NCBI RefSeq assembly: GCF_014651675.1
Contig: NZ_BMXI01000001.1
Coordinates: forward strand, 437,968-501,967
Length of the DNA: 64,000 nt
Source of the DNA: Roseibacillus persicicus
Lineage (GTDB): Bacteria > Verrucomicrobiota > Verrucomicrobiia > Verrucomicrobiales > Akkermansiaceae
Reading direction: 5' to 3'
A model generated the notes under the pieces. That model saw only the letters and a program-made list of their open reading frames with translations, was not told where the DNA came from and did not search any database. Position numbers and translations under genes: made by a program. Shown here piece by piece: positions 26,424 to 35,239 of this stretch. Position 1 is the first letter of the stretch; every line of letters starts with the position of its first letter.

Positions 26424-27188
26424 ATGCCACCTGAGAAATTGAGCACGCTAAACAACCGTTTGCGCAAAGCCGTTTTCGAAGCCGTGCCAGGCTTGGAAGT
26501 CTGCGAGTCACTCTTCGAACTCATCAACGACGTTCGGTTTTGTATCAAAGATCGGGAAGGCCGTTACATCGCGGCGAACCCCGCCTTCGTCGTCCGCACC
26601 GGATTGCAACATCGCGCGCAATTGCTGGGCCGTTCTGCTTCCGAACTCTTTCCCGCCCTCCTCGCCGCAGGATACGAGCAACAGGATGAAGAGATTTTTT
26701 CGACCGGCGTTTCCGTGCGGGACCGGATGGAAATGAGCACGCTAGCGGATGGTCGGATTGGTTGGTTCATCACCCAGAAGATTGCCATCCGCTCGGAAGG
26801 AAAGGTCATTGCCCTGGCCGGAATCTCACAGGACCTCGACTCCCCCGTCGAAAAGAGCCGCGACCTTGGCCCCCTCGGCCAGGCCCTCAACGCCATCCGC
26901 AGCTTGAGCTCGGAGGGACTGCGCATTGCCGAACTCGCCGACGAGGCGGGGCTCTCCGGCAGCCAATTCACCCGACGGGTCCGCAGCCTCACCGGCCTCA
27001 CTCCCCGACAACTGCTTACCAAGGCTCGCGTGGAAGCCGCAGCCGACAGCCTGAGGGAAAGTTCGAAACCGCTCTCGGAAATCGCAGTCGAATGCGGCTT
27101 CTACGACCAGGCCGCATTCAGCCGACAATTCCGCCAAGCCACCGGTCTCTCGCCCAGCGAATACCGCCGCGAGCTCCTCCGCTCTTGA
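26424..27188 (+). CDS. AraC-family regulator with PAS sensor domain
   Basis: A 254-residue cytoplasmic regulator. Residues 25-145 form a PAS domain (VRFCIKDREGRYIAANPAFVVRTGL; FITQKIAIRSEGKVIALAGISQDL), which binds a small ligand or cofactor. Residues 150-254 are the AraC DNA-binding domain: LRIAELADEAGLSGSQFTRRV and LSEIAVECGFYDQAAFSRQFRQATGLSPSEYR. Divergent from the EamA-aminotransferase operon, its likely target. An inverted repeat TTTCGC...GCGAAA covers the start region. Confidence 0.9.
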   Translation: MPPEKLSTLNNRLRKAVFEAVPGLEVCESLFELINDVRFCIKDREGRYIAANPAFVVRTGLQHRAQLLGRSASELFPALLAAGYEQQDEEIFSTGVSVRDRMEMSTLADGRIGWFITQKIAIRSEGKVIALAGISQDLDSPVEKSRDLGPLGQALNAIRSLSSEGLRIAELADEAGLSGSQFTRRVRSLTGLTPRQLLTKARVEAAADSLRESSKPLSEIAVECGFYDQAAFSRQFRQATGLSPSEYRRELLRS

Positions 27189-27273
27189 GAGCCTAACAAC
27201 CGCTTCGGCTCCCGCGTCTTTTATCTGATTCCTTGAAAGAAACACCAATTCTCGATACGAAGGAGACTAGGCC

Positions 27274-28419
27274 ATGAAGTCGACAACCCATCCATCCACG
27301 CAATCGCTCCTCAAGATCTCCCGCCGAAGCGTCCTCAACACCTTTGGCCTAGGGTCAGCAGCCATCCTTCTCCTCGGAACCTCGGGCATCAGTGCTCAAG
27401 AAGAAGAGAAAGAGCCTCAACCCATCCGCTGGGGTTTTGTCGGCACGGGTTCGATCGCCAATCAGATGGCCCGCGCCACGAAAGACTCTCCCAACGCGGT
27501 CTTGACTGCCAGCTCCAGCCGAACCCTCGAAAAGGCCGAAGCCTTTGCCGCCAAATACGAAGCTTCCAAGGCCTTCGACTCGTGGGCCGAGATGTGCCAA
27601 TGGGACGGAATCGACGCCATCTATGTCGCGACCCCGACCTCGGTGAAAGAAGAAATCTCCATCGCCGCGGCCAAGGCCGGCAAGCACGTCCTCTGCGAGA
27701 AACCTCTCCCCAGCCTCCCTGCCACCCAACGGATCATCGCAGCCTGCCGCGAGAACAACGTCGCCTTCATGGACGGGACCCACTTCTCCCACCATCCCCG
27801 CACTCTCCAACTCCAGAAGGAGATCGACACGCTGGTCGGCAAGCGACGCACCCTCGACTCTATCTTTCAGTTCCGAATCGGGGACAAGACCAACATCCGG
27901 ATGAGCACCGAGCTCGAGCCCATGGGGGCATTGGGTGATGCCGGTTGGTATAACATGCGAGCCATCGTCGACTACCTCGACCCCACGGCCGAACTGCAGT
28001 CCGTCTCTGCCATTATTCGACGCGAACCCGAGACCCAAGCCGTCATCGGCAGCACCGGTCTTCTGGTCTTCAGCGACGGTTCCAGCTCTACCTTCAGCTG
28101 CTCCTTCGATGCCGGCGAGTCACGAAACGAAGCACGGATTGTCGGAAACCAAGGCAGCCTCGATATCCCCAACTTCCTTGGCCACGACCGCGACAATTCC
28201 GCCAGCTACACGCACTCCGCGAGAACGAACAAGTCTGGGAAGGAAACGGTTAAAGTCGAAGCCGACCGTCCCGATGCCGCGCTCATGTTCGAAGACTTCG
28301 CCGCCCAAGTCCACGACCCCTCCTTGCGGAAAAATTGGGAAACCAAGAGCGAACGAACCCAAGCCCTGTTAGACGCCGTCTGGGCCAGCGCGCTCGCGAA
28401 CGAAGACTCCCAGGAATAG
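27274..28419 (+). CDS. Gfo/Idh/MocA-family oxidoreductase with Tat-like signal
   Basis: A 381-residue protein. The N-terminus has a twin-arginine signal (KISRRSVLNTFGLGSAAILLL), so it is likely exported folded with its cofactor. Rossmann motif: IRWGFVGTGSIANQMARA near residue 50. EKP motif: VLCEKPLPS; the second domain has GDAGWYNMRAIVDYL and ASYTHS. The family oxidises or reduces sugars and inositols with bound NAD(P). An AGGAG nine bases before the ATG supports the start. It stands alone 85 bp after the PAS-AraC gene. Confidence 0.9.
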   Translation: MKSTTHPSTQSLLKISRRSVLNTFGLGSAAILLLGTSGISAQEEEKEPQPIRWGFVGTGSIANQMARATKDSPNAVLTASSSRTLEKAEAFAAKYEASKAFDSWAEMCQWDGIDAIYVATPTSVKEEISIAAAKAGKHVLCEKPLPSLPATQRIIAACRENNVAFMDGTHFSHHPRTLQLQKEIDTLVGKRRTLDSIFQFRIGDKTNIRMSTELEPMGALGDAGWYNMRAIVDYLDPTAELQSVSAIIRREPETQAVIGSTGLLVFSDGSSSTFSCSFDAGESRNEARIVGNQGSLDIPNFLGHDRDNSASYTHSARTNKSGKETVKVEADRPDAALMFEDFAAQVHDPSLRKNWETKSERTQALLDAVWASALANEDSQE

Positions 28420-28989
28420 AGAAGTTCACTCCAGTTGAGGGAAAGTCTCCCAGTCCTTCCTGTTAGAATTCACACAAATCCGTTTGCCCCTTTTCCTCAA
28501 CTTTTCCAATGGTTCTTCCGAGTTCAATGAAACAGACGACGAACAGCAACCTTCTCATCAATCGGCATTGCGAGGGGAAGAGCTGCGGATTTCATACTGA
28601 TGACTCTCTTTCCGGATGACCCTGATAGCTATCAAGGAGGTGAATTGGGGGTCGAGTCCCCCGGGGGATGCGACAGGCAAACCTGAAAGCTGGAGACGCC
28701 TTCATCCATCAGACCCACGCTCTGCATCAGGTCAAGAAAGTGATAGCGGGAGTTCGTCAGGCGGCAGTCTTGCGGACTCAGAGTATTGTTTCCGACGATG
28801 GAATCAGGCAGGGCTTGTTCGACCTCTTACCCGCGGCTTCTTCCCTGGAAAAGCCGGGAGTCAAGGGACAGGAACCACTCTTGCAAGAAAAGGCTCACCA
28901 AAATCTCACCCGCAATTTCGCCCAACTTTGAGCCACACTTTCCCCCCTCACCCTCGACCAAAGAGGCCAAGCCGGAACACGTTCATTCT
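28420..28989. other. Non-coding, hairpin-rich region of unknown nature
   Basis: Open frames here (28616, 28668) have no protein-like character. From 28623 the sequence has a perfect palindrome TGATAGCTATCA, a hairpin GGGGG-TCGAGT-CCCCC (28647-28662) that looks like a tRNA T-arm, GGCAAACC, a hairpin AGTC-TTGCG-GACT and GGCTT...AAGCC. A 30-codon frame precedes it (28527-28619). On the reverse strand a 65-codon frame without a start reads through. It could be a structured RNA, a riboswitch-like relic or a remnant of a mobile element; I cannot decide. Confidence 0.35.
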
Positions 28990-31900
28990 CTATTTTAAGG
29001 TTCTCAAGTACTCAAAGAGATCGGCCACTTGCTGGTCCTCCATCCCGAGAAGAAGCCCTTCGGGCATCAGGGAACGCTTGGAAACCGCATGGGACTGAAT
29101 CTCTGACCGAGCGATCACCCGATCGTCGGCTCCGATGAGACGAATAGTCACCTTCTCGTCATCTTCCTCTGCCAGAAATCCACTTATAAAACTCCCATCA
29201 CGCAGTTTGAGATCATGGCGATTGTAGCTGGCCTCCAGAGAAGCATTGGGGGTTAGAATATTGCGCAAAAGCGAAGTATCCCCCATCGCACCTGCTCCGC
29301 TCAGGTCTGGCCCTATATTGCCCCCAACCCGATTGACCATGTGGCAGGCACTACACGCTTGCTGAAACATCACCTTGCCCGACTCGACATCGCCACCAGC
29401 TTGAACCATGGACTGGTATTTCTGAAAGGTCTCCGCAACGCGGGCTGCTTCTGCCCTCGTCATAAGGGCGGGAGCACTGCTGGATGGAGCGACCTGCGCT
29501 CGACCTGACAAAGAGAGCCCGGGGAGATCTCCGCTGATACGCTTGGTCAGCCCATCTGGGAGGCGCCCCTCAGCATAACTCACCTTCATCCCATCGTGGA
29601 TCACTTTTTCATCCAGCGCCTTGTTCCATACCCGAAATTCCATCAAGTCCACTAGGGCGCTGCTATCCTTACGAAGCCCAAGTTCGAGGTCGGTCAACTC
29701 GGCCTGATATGGCTTCTTCCCTGTTGCGTTCAGAACTCCATCGAGAAAAATTCGATGGATGCCCTTTTCATCCCGAGTGATGGCGAAGTGCGTCCATTGC
29801 TCAGGAGTATTCGCAATCTTGGCAACGACGAGGTTTGCGTCTTTCTTTCCCTTCCCCGAAAGGGCGAGCTTGCCGTTCTTGAAAGAAACCTCGCCATTTT
29901 GACTCGAAAAGACTTTCTCGTGGGGCCCCGGCTTTCCCGCACAGCGGATCCAACCTTCGATAGTGAACGGGCCTTTCAGTGTAAAGTTGGTATCAACTGC
30001 CCCTCCGCTCAAACGCACGACCATCGGCACCTTGTCCCCGAGTTTCTTGAGGAGCTTCTTTGCATTCGGATGCTCCCCAAGAGCGATAATCAGCTTCTCG
30101 ATGGACCCGCTATCAATGCCCTCGAAATCTCCAGCCAAAACCGAGCTGGCGAAAGCTTCAGCCTTCTCACTGGAGTTGATCAACCCATCTATTGCTGCCT
30201 GCTTTCCGGTTGCGCTGAGAAGCTCCCAGCGTTCGGCAAGCTCTGTAATCGTCTCGGCACCCGGAGCGGTTGAGAGGGCGACGACAGCCTCTTGCTGCAC
30301 CGCATTGTTCTCACTTTCAACTAGCTTCAGGGCGACCTCGGAATCCACCGGTCCCAGCTCTCGCAGGCAACGAAGTCCTGCAATGATCATCTGGGCATCA
30401 TCGCTTGCCAATAACCAGCCTCCAACGTCTTCCCGGAGAAGCTCGAGCCGATGACGTTGAGCCATTTTCATCACAACCCTCTGATTCGATGGGCTATTCT
30501 CACGTGCAATCAGTTGCCGGGAGGCCTCGCCCAACAGCTCTGTTAGAGTGTGATTTCCAGGTTGGGGTTCAACGCGGGAGAATGCGGACAAGAGTCCCTT
30601 CTGCCGGACAGGGTTGCTCAAGATAGCCTCGAATCCTGCGAGCACTTCGGGCTGGTGGAGCTCGCTCGTGAGCAAGGAGAGCTCCGTCGCAGTGAGGTCG
30701 CGCTCCAGTTTGGCGGCCAAAGGCAAAAAGGCTCTAGCGGCCTGCGCTGGCTGGAGTGATTGCATGGCGAGAAGACGGTTTTCAGTAGGCAGGTCCTCGG
30801 CATCACCGAGCATTGCTGCAGTGATTTCGGCATTTTTCTCCATCGCCCAACGGGCAAGAAAGCGTTCGAACTCACGTTCGTAGACCGAAAGGCGATCTCC
30901 ATTCACGAGGGCCTCTTTGCCGAGAAGCGCCGCGGAATACATGGCTTCAGGGTCCACCTCTTCTCGGCTAACAAGTGCTTCACCTAATGCCGAGCGAACG
31001 CGAACAGCGGAATCGACTGCAGCAGCTTTGGCAATCTCGGAAAAAGTAGGGGCGTCGCCCTTCCGACCCGCAATGCGCACAACCTCAGCCCTGAGGTTAG
31101 GCTCGCGATCGAAAGCCAAAGCGAAAAGCAATTCGGAGTCAATCCCTTGCAAGCCTTCCAAAGCCCAGAGCGCGGCCAAACGAACATCAAGGCGCTCATT
31201 TGCATCCACCGTCAAACCTTTCAACTGGGGAACAAGTTCGGTGGCCTGACGGTCGATCATCTCCATCCAACTCTGGCGCTGAATGAGGGCGTTGCCACTT
31301 CGCAGATAGTCAAAAAGTTTCCCGCTGGCAGCCTGAGCCAGATTCGGTGCCGCTGCATGAGACTGATCACGATGACGAATACGCCAGATGCGCCCGCGCA
31401 CTTTGTCCCGCTCGGGATGGTTTTGAGGGACCTCTCCGTGCGAGATGATCTTATTGTACCAATCAACGATGTAGAGGGCGCCATCGGGACCGAACTTGAT
31501 ACCAACTGGACGGAACCACTTGTCCCCTGCAATTAGGAAATCCTCTTCCTTTTGCCACTTGAAACGATTGTTTCCGAGAGGTTCGGCAGTCACCACCTGA
31601 ATCCGACTGGTGAGAGGATTCGCGAGGTAGAAGGTCTTCACCCCTTTCCGCGCGAAGGGACTCGCAAAATCCTCTGCGAGAACCAGACCACTCAACCCGG
31701 TCCCGCCCATAATTGCTTTGTCGAAAATGGGAGGGAGGATCGGTTGGTAGGGTTGTAGCTTCGACGTTCCACCGGTATCCAAATAGACTCCAAAATCATA
31801 TTTGGCTACCGGATACCCTTTGTCGTTGGCTTCCTGGATGAACCACTCGCCATCGCGTCCAGCGACAATTCCCCAGACATTATTCGGTCCGGTGGTAGTC

Positions 31901-33249
31901 ACTTGGAAATCACTGCCATCCAGCTGCATCCGGGCGATGCGGCAACGGTCCATCCTAACTGACTCTTCACCATTGGCGAAGACATCGCCATTGGGACGCC
32001 GAACCTGGGAGTAGTTTCCCAGCCCCTGATTGAGATACATCCATCCCCCCGGACCGCGGGTGAACTGATGCGGAAAGAGGTGAGAATCCTGGGTCCCAAA
32101 CCCTTCCAACAAGACCTCGTGCCTGTCGGCCTTTCCATCTCCATCAGTGTCCCGATAGTAACGAATCTCTGTTCCATACTGGGCGATAGCTCCATCCTTG
32201 TATGGGAGAACTCCCAAAGGAATAGCCAAACCGTCAGCGAATACCCGAGGGGTCTGCAGACCGGAAGCCGTGGGAGTATCGAAGACGAGCAACTTGTCCG
32301 TTCCTCCCTCTTGAAACAGGTTCTCTGCTTTCGCTTTTTCCCGATTTGCATCCACCGGATAGTTCAGTGCAGTCATCGTCCACATTCGCCCCTTGTGATC
32401 AAAGTCTATCGCCACGAATTTCCCAATTCCCTCACTCTCTTGAGCGACTAGTTCGGCAACAAAACCATCCGGCAACTCGAAGGACCTCAGTTGCTCCTCA
32501 GGATTCTGCGGAGTATTTGATACGTTGAGTTGTTCGTATGCTACTCTTGCCTTATCAGCCCACCAGGCTTTGGTATCCTTAGGATCCAGCCCTCCATCCA
32601 GAATTCGAAGAGTCATCCTCTTGAACTCAATCCTCCCTTTTCCTCCACGGGGTAGTTCTAGCGCAAGGTATCCTCGATACGGAATTGCAGGTTCCGTCTC
32701 CAAAAAATTTACAGTCTCCAGACCATTGAGAAAGACTTGGATCCGGGGCCCGTTGGCACGGATGACATATTCGTTCCAATCGTCTTCCTTGAGAAGGCCG
32801 GCCTTCTGATTTGGGTTCGCCTCCGCCAATTGCCCGCGCCCTTGCTCTTCCACGATCCCTCCCCAGCCTGCGGAACCTCCGAGGTCGGCCTGGTATCCCT
32901 TGGGTCGCCCATCCAAACTCTCCGAACGAAACTGAATACCACTATCAAGCGCCTCCGAACCCGGATCCCGCGTCAGCCGGAACTGACAGCGAAACTCAAA
33001 GTGGTCATACTCCTTTTCGCTAAACAAATAGGGATGAGTGGACCTTCCCTCCTGCGAGCTCTCCCCAACAAGAACCCCGTTTTCAACTTTCCAAACCCCT
33101 TGTTCATCTTGTCCGAACTGCCACCCCTTCAGACTCTCCCCATCGAACAACGATATCGCTGGATTCTCGTCGGCGGCGAGGTGCGTCAATGGAAGGAAAG
33201 CGCAGAGGCAAAAGAAAGAAACAGGAGCCGTCTTCACTAAGAGATTCAT
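28990..33249 (-). CDS. PVC-type multidomain cytochrome: DUF1080, beta-propeller, HEAT, LamG and haem c
   Basis: A 1,419-residue exported protein; the start at MNLLVKTAPVSFFCLCAFL gives a proper signal peptide, while the longer frame adds 26 non-signal residues. Domains: DUF1080 (30-220; LFDGESLKGWQF, SGIQFRSE), a PVC-type membrane-bound dehydrogenase/propeller domain (265-640; DFDHKGRMWTMTALNYPV, GPDGALYIVDWYNKII), HEAT-like repeats (680-1010), LamG (1090-1250) and a cytochrome c domain with CSACH at about 1298. Such fusions are typical of Planctomycetes and Verrucomicrobia and probably oxidise sugars in the periplasm. DUF1080 relatives cleave 3-keto-glycosides. An inverted repeat precedes the start. 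Confidence 0.9.
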   Translation of the reverse strand: MNLLVKTAPVSFFCLCAFLPLTHLAADENPAISLFDGESLKGWQFGQDEQGVWKVENGVLVGESSQEGRSTHPYLFSEKEYDHFEFRCQFRLTRDPGSEALDSGIQFRSESLDGRPKGYQADLGGSAGWGGIVEEQGRGQLAEANPNQKAGLLKEDDWNEYVIRANGPRIQVFLNGLETVNFLETEPAIPYRGYLALELPRGGKGRIEFKRMTLRILDGGLDPKDTKAWWADKARVAYEQLNVSNTPQNPEEQLRSFELPDGFVAELVAQESEGIGKFVAIDFDHKGRMWTMTALNYPVDANREKAKAENLFQEGGTDKLLVFDTPTASGLQTPRVFADGLAIPLGVLPYKDGAIAQYGTEIRYYRDTDGDGKADRHEVLLEGFGTQDSHLFPHQFTRGPGGWMYLNQGLGNYSQVRRPNGDVFANGEESVRMDRCRIARMQLDGSDFQVTTTGPNNVWGIVAGRDGEWFIQEANDKGYPVAKYDFGVYLDTGGTSKLQPYQPILPPIFDKAIMGGTGLSGLVLAEDFASPFARKGVKTFYLANPLTSRIQVVTAEPLGNNRFKWQKEEDFLIAGDKWFRPVGIKFGPDGALYIVDWYNKIISHGEVPQNHPERDKVRGRIWRIRHRDQSHAAAPNLAQAASGKLFDYLRSGNALIQRQSWMEMIDRQATELVPQLKGLTVDANERLDVRLAALWALEGLQGIDSELLFALAFDREPNLRAEVVRIAGRKGDAPTFSEIAKAAAVDSAVRVRSALGEALVSREEVDPEAMYSAALLGKEALVNGDRLSVYEREFERFLARWAMEKNAEITAAMLGDAEDLPTENRLLAMQSLQPAQAARAFLPLAAKLERDLTATELSLLTSELHQPEVLAGFEAILSNPVRQKGLLSAFSRVEPQPGNHTLTELLGEASRQLIARENSPSNQRVVMKMAQRHRLELLREDVGGWLLASDDAQMIIAGLRCLRELGPVDSEVALKLVESENNAVQQEAVVALSTAPGAETITELAERWELLSATGKQAAIDGLINSSEKAEAFASSVLAGDFEGIDSGSIEKLIIALGEHPNAKKLLKKLGDKVPMVVRLSGGAVDTNFTLKGPFTIEGWIRCAGKPGPHEKVFSSQNGEVSFKNGKLALSGKGKKDANLVVAKIANTPEQWTHFAITRDEKGIHRIFLDGVLNATGKKPYQAELTDLELGLRKDSSALVDLMEFRVWNKALDEKVIHDGMKVSYAEGRLPDGLTKRISGDLPGLSLSGRAQVAPSSSAPALMTRAEAARVAETFQKYQSMVQAGGDVESGKVMFQQACSACHMVNRVGGNIGPDLSGAGAMGDTSLLRNILTPNASLEASYNRHDLKLRDGSFISGFLAEEDDEKVTIRLIGADDRVIARSEIQSHAVSKRSLMPEGLLLGMEDQQVADLFEYLRTLK

Positions 33250-33255
33250 CGCTGA

Positions 33256-33270
33256 GAAATTGAAAATTTC
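33256..33270 (-). promoter_or_regulatory. Inverted repeat just upstream of PVC cytochrome start
   Basis: GAAATT, centre GAA, AATTTC: a perfect 6-bp repeat ending six bases before the ATG at 33249. Same placement as the repeats at 8867, 19572 and 39675. Confidence 0.4.
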
Positions 33271-33771
33271 GAACGCTGGCAGGAAATGGCGGATGCCGTT
33301 GAAATTGGCGAATGGGTTGCGGCTCATGGCTAGACAGTAATGCGTGTGGGAAAAAGGCGGCTGATTCTGCAGGCGGGTTACGGAAAGCCACGTAGAATCG
33401 TTTCAGCTAAATCTACAAATGATAGGTAAAACCACAAAAAAAGCGATTCTCAGGGAAGTTCTGCTTCGCTCTAGCTCTCGGCCTAATAACGATGTCCGCG
33501 CGAATGGAAAACGAGTAAATATCAGGCCTTGCGCCCGCTCGGTGACGTCATCCTGAGTCGAAGAGCAGGAACCCACCATCTCTCATTTCCGCCCAAAATA
33601 TCAAAAACACACAAAGACCTATTCAAATCTCCACAGACTTCCTTCCAACAAGAATTCTGGAAAAATCGCTCATTTGAGTCGCTTCATCGTTCGCGTTTCC
33701 TTTTGAAAACCAAACCGAGTGAGCCTTGACCTAAAGCCCATCTCAGTTTCGTATTGCTGCCTTCCCTTGTT
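33271..33771. other. Non-coding gap
   Basis: About 500 bp between divergent genes. No gene-like frame. A TTGACC at 33727 with TATTGC at 33753 is a weak promoter-like pair (20-bp spacing) for the small gene at 33772. Otherwise nothing distinct. Confidence 0.3.
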
Positions 33772-34023
33772 ATGGAAATCACCAATCTCACCAAAAAGCC
33801 CCTCAGCGTTCCCCTTCCAGCTGGAAAGAGGCTTTTTCTGGGACCAGGCAAGTCAGGTCAGATCAATTGGAAAGCTGCCGAGCGCCCTGCTGTGCAAGCA
33901 CTGATTGAATCCGGTGAAGTCAAAGTCTCGCAGGAAGGCAAGAAGGGCACGAAGGCGAAAGGGGTCGCCCGCATCGACACCCATGCGCCCAGCTACACGG
34001 GTTCGTTTTACTCGAATCACTGA
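33772..34023 (+). CDS. Small basic hypothetical protein
   Basis: An 83-residue protein: MEITNLTKKPLSVPLPAGKRLFLGPGKSGQI, then a lysine-rich segment and a Ser/Tyr-rich end (APSYTGSFYSNH). The ATG at 33772 is preferred to 33754 because the family-like motif begins there. The first 45 residues look like a small beta fold as found in phage-associated hypothetical proteins. No neighbours on this strand until the formyltransferase 208 bp downstream. No function assigned. Confidence 0.6.
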   Translation: MEITNLTKKPLSVPLPAGKRLFLGPGKSGQINWKAAERPAVQALIESGEVKVSQEGKKGTKAKGVARIDTHAPSYTGSFYSNH

Positions 34024-34230
34024 GCCATTGCGATAGCTCCCGAACGCCTGCGCTCCCCCGCCCGAAAGATTCAGTCAAAGTTCTGCGGAAAAGGTCTCAG
34101 GACCAATGGTCTGCCATCCTGCCCCATTTATATTTCCCTTGGTTTCTCCGCGCCAGTGACTCATTTTTTGCCAAGTAGAAACGCGCTCTACCATAGATAC
34201 CGCTGAAGCCCCACCACCAACACCCAACAC

Positions 34231-35169
34231 ATGAGAACTAAACGCATCGTCATCATCGGCACCCGAACTTGGGAACTCACCTCGATTCACATGGAATACT
34301 TTGTGAAGAATGATGCGAATATCGTGGGCATCTTGGAATCTCCGACCGAAGGCATCACCACCACCACTTCTGGCGGCAGCTCCAGCAAGGCGATCCATGA
34401 AGTAGCGGAAGAACGCGACATCCCCATCATCTGCGGCAAGCCAAAAGGGGCCGGCGTGATGGATCAGGTGCGCGCATGGAAACCGGACATCGTGGTGGTG
34501 ATCGGTTATCAGTTTTTCCTGCCGGACGAGTTTCTCCAAATCGCTCCAATGGGCGTGGTGAACTTCCATACCTCTCTTCTTCCCCGCCATTGCGGCCGGC
34601 ATCCCGGCTTTTGGACCATTTGGTATGGCGACAAGCAATCCGGGATGTGTGTGCACTTCATGGACTCTGGCCTCGACACTGGAGAGATTGCCTACAAGTC
34701 CTACGTGCCGGTGAAAAATGGCGACACCGTGGACACCCTCTATGATCGCATCTGGAAAAATGATGAGGCGATCGTCAAACAGCTGTTAGACGATATCGAA
34801 ACCGACAGTGTCCCCCGTATCCCCCAGGACAAGAGCGAATACACCTACAACTACGTCCCGCATGAAAAGGACTTTGAGCTCGACTTCCGACAGACCGCCC
34901 AGCTCTTGGTCAACCGGTGCGTGGTGAAGCCGAACAAGTTCTACCTCGTGCTCAATGGCACCCGGTTTCCGGTCGCGTCCTGCACCGCTATCGACGAACC
35001 CACGACCTCGCGGAACTTTAAACTCAATACGCCTTACAACCTGGCAGGCAGTCTGGTCTACATGACCCCGAACCAATGGCTACGGGTGGACGAGCTCATC
35101 GTGGACGACCAACCAACTACGGCGCTAGAGGTCGCTCAAAAAGAGCTTGGCAAGATTGCTGAGATCTAA
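34231..35169 (+). CDS. Formyltransferase-family protein
   Basis: A 312-residue cytoplasmic enzyme of the formyl_trans_N fold. The catalytic pattern is present: VVNFHTSLLPRHCGRHPGFW (Asn-x-His) and MDSGLDTGEI (Asp). The order differs from Fmt in the N-terminal part (IVIIGTRTWELTSIHMEYF), and the C-terminal 90 residues do not match the Fmt tRNA-binding domain. The likely reaction is transfer of a formyl group from 10-formyl-THF to an amino sugar or similar acceptor; the acceptor is unknown. Its stop (ATC TAA) lies in a TCTAACAA motif. Confidence 0.85.
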   Translation: MRTKRIVIIGTRTWELTSIHMEYFVKNDANIVGILESPTEGITTTTSGGSSSKAIHEVAEERDIPIICGKPKGAGVMDQVRAWKPDIVVVIGYQFFLPDEFLQIAPMGVVNFHTSLLPRHCGRHPGFWTIWYGDKQSGMCVHFMDSGLDTGEIAYKSYVPVKNGDTVDTLYDRIWKNDEAIVKQLLDDIETDSVPRIPQDKSEYTYNYVPHEKDFELDFRQTAQLLVNRCVVKPNKFYLVLNGTRFPVASCTAIDEPTTSRNFKLNTPYNLAGSLVYMTPNQWLRVDELIVDDQPTTALEVAQKELGKIAEI

Positions 35170-35170
35170 C

Positions 35171-35186
35171 AAGCGGGCGACCGCTT
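35171..35186. terminator. GCGA-loop hairpin between converging genes
   Basis: AAGCGG-GCGA-CCGCTT, a perfect 6-bp stem with a GNRA-type loop right after the formyltransferase stop. There is no T-run, so the terminator call is weak. Confidence 0.35.
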
Positions 35187-35239
35187 CGTCCTGCTGGCAC
35201 GAGCACATAGAGTATGTCGGAGATGGCAGGACCTGCCTT

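Noticed and set aside
28647-28662. tRNA or tmRNA 3' end
   Set aside because: Only a T-arm-like stem is present, with a six-base loop; no acceptor, anticodon arm or tag frame is visible.
28660-28760. c-di-GMP-I riboswitch
   Set aside because: GGCAAACC, GAAA and TAGCGGGAGTT occur, but the conserved ACGCAAAGCC segment and the P2 stem length are missing, and no downstream plus-strand gene exists.
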